From contig JAACJK010000114.1 in NCBI GenBank assembly GCA_013368325.1, positions 248,001 to 312,000 on the forward strand: a stretch of DNA of 64,000 nt, read 5' to 3'. The translations under genes were made by a program, and so were the position numbers. The notes beneath the pieces were generated by a model, which was given only the letters and a program-made list of their open reading frames with translations, was not told the DNA's origin and made no database searches. Positions 60,001 through 64,000 of the stretch are shown here, piece by piece. The stretch's first letter is position 1. Every line of letters begins with the position of its first letter. The DNA comes from Ephemerocybe angulata (taxonomy: Eukaryota > Basidiomycota > Agaricomycetes > Agaricales > Psathyrellaceae).

Positions 60001-60961
60001 CATCTCAACTGAAGGCGTCGTCGACATCTACTACCGAGAGATCTTCCGCCTCCACGGTTTGCCCCTTCGTTTCATCAGCGACCGAGGGCCCCAGTTCGCC
60101 TCTAACGTCATGCGCACTCTCCTTCAACGCCTTGGGATTGGATCCAACCTCACGACGGCATACCACCCTCAGGCCAACGGCCAGACCGAGCGCGCAAACC
60201 AGGAGGTTGAGAAGCACCTTCGCTTCTACGTCAGTCGACGACAGGACGATTGGGACCAGCACCTCCCCATGGCTGAGTTCGTCATCAACTCCCGCATCCA
60301 TTCTGCTCATAATCGCTCCCCCTTCGAGGTTATCTACGGCTACTCCCCCCACTTCAACATTCCCATCGGCGCTACCACCGGGGTCCGTGGTGTTGACGAA
60401 CGCATCCAGGACCTTCTGGACACCCGGAAAGACGTTGAAGCGGCCTTACGAATGGAGAAAGCTCGCCAGAAGACAACCTTCGAAGCTGGGAAGCGGACAG
60501 CACACACCTTCGCCGTAGACGACTATGTCTGGCTCAGCGCCAAGAACATCAACATCAAGGTGCCCACTCGAAAGCTTGGGGACTTCCAGCTCGGCCCCTA
60601 CAAGGTCATTGAGAAGGTCGGCGACCTTGACTACCGTCTCGCACTCCCTCAGTCTCTATCCCGCCTCCATCCTGTCTTCCACGTCGACAAGCTTAGTCCC
60701 TGGAAAGGGAACGACACCAACGGCATCCTACCTCCCCCACCAGAGCCTGTTGAACTCGAGGACGGGACAGAGTTTGAAGTTCAGGACGTGCTGGACAGTA
60801 GGGAGGTCAAGCGTGGACGAAAGCGCTGGGTCGAATACCTCATCAGCTGGAAGGGCTACAACGACAGCGAGAACTCTTGGGAACCCCTTGCCAACCTTGG
60901 AAACGCAGCTGAAGCCGTCGCGGAGTTCCACCTTCGACACCCCACGGCACCCCGACCATAG
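57041..60961 (+). CDS. pol: Pol polyprotein: protease, RT, RNase H, integrase, chromodomain
   Basis: About 1,306 residues in the -1 frame relative to gag, with no own ATG at the start. Protease: AMIDCGATALFLDH (about 60; DCG instead of DSG/DTG). RT: FIKKKDGTLRFIQDYRRLNE, YPLPLVADIISRLRGAKYFT, KVMFFGLTNSPATFQGLMNS and the catalytic VAVYLDDILIF (about 517). RNase H: IEVDASGFATGGALLQQ (about 664) and the TDHANLKYW region. Integrase: zinc H2C2 (HDDPTSGHPGNH...CDLCARRK, about 885-930), DDE core (VGVDLITQLP, FISDRGPQFA, TTAYHPQANGQTERANQEVE). C-terminus: chromodomain VLDSREVKRGRKRWVEYLIS, WKGYNDSENSWEPL (about 1246-1290). All catalytic residues are present and the frame is intact. Confidence 0.97.
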   Translation: MKRVPVRAAARVPIAMCSTSSYDSISSCTISSIREIDPTSDHFRVRTMLRGRNRSTSSAAMIDCGATALFLDHPFVLKHHITTFPLRHPILLRNIDGSPNTAGDITHFARLHLTVGPHNRWTDFLVTDLGGENIILGLPWLRQVNPEIDWTKGIVRINPRATIEDVPEDPNPSHALGEPSNGSILEEIYASSAPPDPIASIPELLPSRRHPRASVEEVPEERHPCLDLGEPSDGAILEEIYASWPTLPSSPTPEPAPPSSPPPVEEKPETPFCRIRANRTTRRRWLRAGIIERTDEELWCSAGFTYSQKIAEDAKKGKPERTLDEIIPAHYREHAAVFSEQESTRLPSHKDWDHAIELTPGAPANIRTKIYPMSLDEQAVLDTFLQENLAKGYIQPSKSPISSPVFFIKKKDGTLRFIQDYRRLNEYTIKNRYPLPLVADIISRLRGAKYFTKFDVRWGYNNVRIKEGDEWKAAFATSRGLFEPKVMFFGLTNSPATFQGLMNSIFSDLVASGKVAVYLDDILIFTMDLEEHRRITHEVLRRLRQHDLYLRPEKCEFEKEEIEYLGMVIREGEVSMDPAKVQAVRGWPVPRNVREVRGFLGFANFYRRFIKDFSKVARPLHDLTKKNTPFEWTDERQQAFETLRDAFISAPVLALWDPDRPTRIEVDASGFATGGALLQQAADGAWHPVAFRSASMDPAQRNYEIYDREMLAIIEALKDWRPFLEGLPDTFGIVTDHANLKYWRTAQDLARRQARWALYLSRFDFRLEHRPGAANTQADPLSRMPHHHVSDSDDNTQRTVLRPEHFAKLAAASQFTNPLEDRIRRASARESVVLGGLEKLRKFGPQKLVNGLTEWTEENGLVRFRGKVYVPADEELRREVVKQCHDDPTSGHPGNHATLERVERLYWWPTMRAFVKKYVEGCDLCARRKHAQHPRALTQPMDVPEGPWEAVGVDLITQLPPAHGFDAVIVFTDFFTKQIHALPCSSTISTEGVVDIYYREIFRLHGLPLRFISDRGPQFASNVMRTLLQRLGIGSNLTTAYHPQANGQTERANQEVEKHLRFYVSRRQDDWDQHLPMAEFVINSRIHSAHNRSPFEVIYGYSPHFNIPIGATTGVRGVDERIQDLLDTRKDVEAALRMEKARQKTTFEAGKRTAHTFAVDDYVWLSAKNINIKVPTRKLGDFQLGPYKVIEKVGDLDYRLALPQSLSRLHPVFHVDKLSPWKGNDTNGILPPPPEPVELEDGTEFEVQDVLDSREVKRGRKRWVEYLISWKGYNDSENSWEPLANLGNAAEAVAEFHLRHPTAPRP

Positions 60962-60981
60962 TCATCGAGGACGATGAGTTC

Positions 60982-60995
60982 TAGGAGGGGGGTAA
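60982..60995 (+). other. Polypurine tract
   Basis: AGGAGGGGGGTAA directly before the right LTR, the usual primer site for plus-strand synthesis. Confidence 0.7.
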
Positions 60996-61545
60996 TGTCG
61001 TGAACACCGGTCAGCCTACCTATTTTCTCTTCTTTTCCTTTCATTTCTTCCTTTACTATTCATTCGTGCGCATTCCTGCACACTCTTGCACACCTTTGCA
61101 CACCCTTGCACACCTTCACACTGCCTTCGCTCTTCTGAGCCCTCCCCTCACTTCATGCACAGCACAGTCGTGCTTCTTATTCTCGTGCACAGCACATTCA
61201 CACCTTGTTCACACCTTTGTTCTCAGGCGCACTGCCCGCGCGCTGCCTTTTAGTCATATCGACTCATATGGACTCTATTGTTCTTTGGATCATTCTATTG
61301 TTCTATTTTCGTTCGAGATCATCTGGACACATATATACTCGTAGCTACTCGTTCATTATTCCCCACTTGATCTCTTTGACTATACAGGTACATAGTCGCT
61401 TCGCTCCTATTCCCTGTATTCTATTTACCTTTGACTATACAGCCCTTGTATCTGCATCGCTGCTCGTCGCTCGTCCGACCTCTGCTCCTCTGCTCTCTGC
61501 TCTCTGCTCGTCGCTCGCCCGACATCAGCCGGCGTCTTCGCCACA
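60996..61545 (+). repeat. Right (3') LTR
   Basis: Same 550 bases as the left LTR by eye. Followed by GAAGG (61546-61550). Confidence 0.95.
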
Positions 61546-61609
61546 GAAGGCTTGATATGCGTAGTTGTCGTACGTTCCCAATCGAGGGATGCCTAGCATC
61601 TCAGCTCGA

Positions 61610-62357
61610 CTACCAATGATGTCTTGCATATGGACCGGCGCAAGTCGCAAATTCACGATAGAGATAACTACTTGTCACAGTCAAGTCGCGAGATATCTTG
61701 CGCACTTCGTCAGGTTTCTCGGAGCCCTTCAAATGCGCGTTCAGAGCGACGATGGCAGGCTGGCGCTCGAGCGAGGTCGCGACATCGTAATATCGAGTTC
61801 CGACCTTCACCGGGTTCATGAGCTCCTCCATACAAATCTTCGATCGAGTCTGCAGGCCCTAGGGCGTAGTCGGTTGCCTCGTCCAGACGGTCCTTCGCCT
61901 CCTGCGACTGAAGTTCGCTGAGCGGTATATTAGCACCCAATAGGATTGAAACCGGTACCGCGACTCACTGTCCAGCCACCCAGGCGATACTAACATCGTC
62001 ATTTGGTTCTTTGGTTCTAAGCTCATCCCGGCCAAAAAGGTAGTCTCCTGGCTGAAGTTCCAAAAGACCTGATATGACAGGTTGGATAAAGTCAAATGTG
62101 CGAGTGCTGACATTAAACTCACCTCGTTCGTCGAATTCCAACCCCCTCCCTGCCGGCAAATTCAACGACCCTTCTGCCAGATCGGCCTCCTCCATTCGAG
62201 CAACGGTAGTGCGGAACTTGATAACATAGCTACGCCCCGAATTCGAAACCGGATGCAACGGATGGTTGAAGGCCTCGAAGATGGGAGGCAACCGAGGATC
62301 GCGATGAGTCCCTGGGCACGAATGAAGTTGAAGGTCGGTCTCAGCGTATTCGTCCAT
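61610..62357 (-). CDS. Hypothetical protein, three exons, possibly frameshifted
   Basis: Minus strand from MDEYAETDLQLHSCPGTHRD (62357). Exon 1 ends at 62123 (RGLEFDERG), exon 2 is 62068-61969 (LLELQPGDYLFGRDELRTKE), exon 3 starts at 61917, with introns of 54 and 51 bases, GT-AG. In exon 3 the spliced frame (HELQSQEAKDRLDEATDYAL) soon turns into unlikely sequence and ends near 61720, whereas another frame carries a more protein-like run (VGTRYYDVATSLERQPAIVA... to 61610). Either a small indel has broken the gene or one more intron exists. Family not recognised. It ends 65 bases from the retrotransposon. Confidence 0.5.
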
Positions 62358-63145
62358 TGAGCAGGTAGTGAGACAGGATGGGGGGCAAACGGAGAGAAAC
62401 AGTTCTCTCTTATATCTGGCCGCAGCGCCACGTTTCAGTTCCATTGAATTGTTGTTCTATTCATTACCCAGACCATCGACGGCCACCCTCCTTGAATTGT
62501 ATGAGGTCAATTTTTGTTGCTTGATCGCCGGGCAGATAGATTCTGACGTACCACAGATTGCCTGGTAGGCTGTTCTCCATTTGACGGACGTTACCGGACT
62601 CGAACGACGCTCTTTTGAGCGTAAAATAACTGCGAACTTTGGGCCTCGACAGAGCCAACAAATTGAGCGAACTTGAGGGTAGTCGAAATGCCGTCGTTGG
62701 GAAGCGAGCGAGGGGTCAAAGAGACAGCAGAATCACAGTAAGCACCGGGATTGTGCAAGGGGCTTGGCCACCACAGAGAGCCAGAAAAATCCGGCTTCGG
62801 TGGTAGCTGGAGTGGGGAGAAGGGGCCGAGCGGCGCCAGTTGGCAAAGCCTGAGTTAGACGCGCGGAAAAGTTTGGCAAAGTTGACCTGGAGCCTCTCGG
62901 TTGAAACTCCGACGCGCGCCTCTCCAAGTCGGGGTCCCAATTCAGACTCCAGTTCTTGAAATTGTCGCCAGGCTCATTAGCGCTTAGTCGATCGTGAAAC
63001 CATTGAACGCCGAGACCAGATCTTTCTGGGCTCTGTGCGACGTACTTCACGCATCCAATTGCGTGCCACTCTTGGTTCTTACTGAGAGTTGGTGCCGGCC
63101 GTGTCCTGTCGCTCGCTTCCGAGTCCGATGTTTGCTTCCGGGCCA
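62358..63145. other. Divergent intergenic region
   Basis: Between the minus-strand gene and the plus-strand gene at the window edge, so probably a shared promoter region. A minus frame of 141 codons (63158-62733) overlaps exon 1 of the plus-strand gene and has no motif, so I do not call it. Confidence 0.4.
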
Positions 63146-64000
63146 ATGGATCCTCCATTGTAAGTAGGCATATCCTCTAAGCACCACAATAAATACTTAC
63201 TGTATCATAGTCAGGGCGATATCTTTCGCTATGAAACCAAGCTCTACTATAGCCCCAACTGGTCGCGCACCTCCGCCGGTATTCAAAAGAAGGCGGTTGT
63301 TCCTCCGCCCCCACTTCTTCCAGAAAGCACCCAAAACCCATTTGTACCCGGACTAGAGTGGAAGGTCCTGGCAGCGCCGTGTCGCTGGACTCACGCCTAC
63401 GCATGGGCAGCTTTCATACCCCTCCAACGCGTCCAAATGTACCCCTTCGACCGCCTTCTTCACATACCGCCAATGGTGTGGGACGCTTCGTCGCGAAACT
63501 ATAGTCTACCCTCCTCCATTGTGCAGTCGTGGGATAGCCTTGGCTACAGCCTCCACGAGCTGGCGCTCAAGTTCATCGCCGTCTACTCTATCCCCGCCGT
63601 TTTGCCGTACTCTGCGCGAGGCTGGGGGTACCATAAAGGCTACAGTACCCCTGGGATGGCTCGAGCTCGGGCACACAGAGCTGCCGATTGGTTCATGGTG
63701 TGGGCTGGCCTCATGGCCTATCTCATTTCCTTTATCGAAAAGTGCAGGTCCACCCTCCCTGATGGCTTCCACCACTCCGACAGTTTCATCCACCCAGCTG
63801 CCCATGTCAGACCCCTCCACTGGAAAGCTCTCATGCGGGAAGCAATGTACCCACCTGCATGGATTGATGGGCTTGAGTGTCTAGCTCGAAGCACGGTGGA
63901 GCGCGCGGGGCTCTTTTTCTCATCTCTGGAAGAAGGCTTCAGCAATACGCCGTCTATGGAGTTCTTTGACGCTTGTGGAATCCACTACTGGTACGAGGTG
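63146..64000 (+). CDS. Hypothetical protein, 5' part (runs off the window)
   Basis: Short exon 1 (63146-63159, MDPPF), a 51-base intron (63160-63210, GTAAGT...ATCATAG) and a long exon open without a stop for over 260 codons to the edge: QGDIFRYETKLYYSPNWSRT, VPPPPLLPESTQNPFVPGLE, WAAFIPLQRVQMYPFDRLLH, then RAADWFMVWAGLMAYLISFI and CLARSTVERAGLFFSSLEEG. The frame was checked codon by codon. The Trp/Tyr-rich, Pro-rich character is like that of many repeat-associated lone proteins of Agaricomycetes. I do not recognise a domain. Its real length and function lie outside the window. Confidence 0.75.

Larger units (their letters stand above)
54755..61545 (+). mobile_element. Complete Ty3/gypsy LTR retrotransposon with chromodomain (chromovirus)
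   Basis: Two 550-bp LTRs (TG...CA ends) that I could not tell apart by eye, a 5-base target duplication GAAGG (54750-54754 and 61546-61550), gag, pol with protease, RT, RNase H, integrase and chromodomain, and a polypurine tract before the right LTR. There is no stop or frameshift beyond the gag/pol shift, so the copy seems able to move. Identical LTRs mean that the insertion is recent. The chromodomain would direct integration to heterochromatin. Confidence 0.97.

Noticed and set aside
59401..60027. Minus-strand frame of 208 codons opposite pol
   Set aside because: Antisense of the integrase region, no motif of its own.
62733..63158. Minus-strand ORF of 141 codons
   Set aside because: It overlaps the first exon of a better-supported plus-strand gene and has no motif or splice pattern.

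Overview
The window looks like a nuclear segment of a filamentous basidiomycete, most likely an Agaricomycete. Genes are split by many GT-AG introns of about 50-75 bases. Several families present are, as far as I know, typical of mushroom-forming fungi: FunK1-type protein kinases, a TPR-CHAT protein, DUF6533-type membrane proteins, a DUF6698-type protein and small secreted proteins. I cannot name the species from sequence alone. I found no rRNA, tRNA, CRISPR or operon-like structure.

Left part (1-23 kb): a secreted protein gene, a short-chain dehydrogenase, a remnant of an oligopeptide transporter, and a FunK1 kinase. Then comes a small secreted-protein gene that appears cut in two (7785-8057 and 14945-15198) by a nested insertion. 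The outer inserted element has inverted ends, holds a second element with similar ends (8635-10000), and holds a 5'-truncated LINE with a 41-base poly(A) tail. To the right are a DUF6533-type membrane protein, a GPI-type cysteine-rich secreted protein and a GNAT acetyltransferase.

Middle part (23-43.5 kb): two sugar transporter paralogues in opposite orientation flank a TPR-CHAT gene and a second DUF6533-type gene. The left transporter looks intact. The right one is broken by a 1,364-bp element flanked by an exact 11-bp target duplication. Both seem to carry the same 3-base microexon. A second intact FunK1 kinase and a truncated FunK1 copy follow.

Right part (43.5-64 kb): a 550-bp MITE with perfect 25-bp inverted ends, several short repeats, three or four multi-exon genes of unknown role (one DUF6698-type), and a degenerate polyubiquitin array running in frame into a nucleotidyltransferase-like region. 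A complete, apparently very young Ty3/gypsy chromovirus follows (54755-61545; LTRs identical by eye, GAGG-type 5-bp duplication GAAGG, and a GGGTTTT frameshift site at the gag stop). The window ends with two genes of unknown function, the last running off the edge.

Overall this is an accessory, transposon-rich region. Gene copies are being duplicated, interrupted and fused, and at least five insertion events can be dated relative to their targets. Exon borders were read by eye from splice signals and reading frame. Borders given to the base are those where signal and frame agree.
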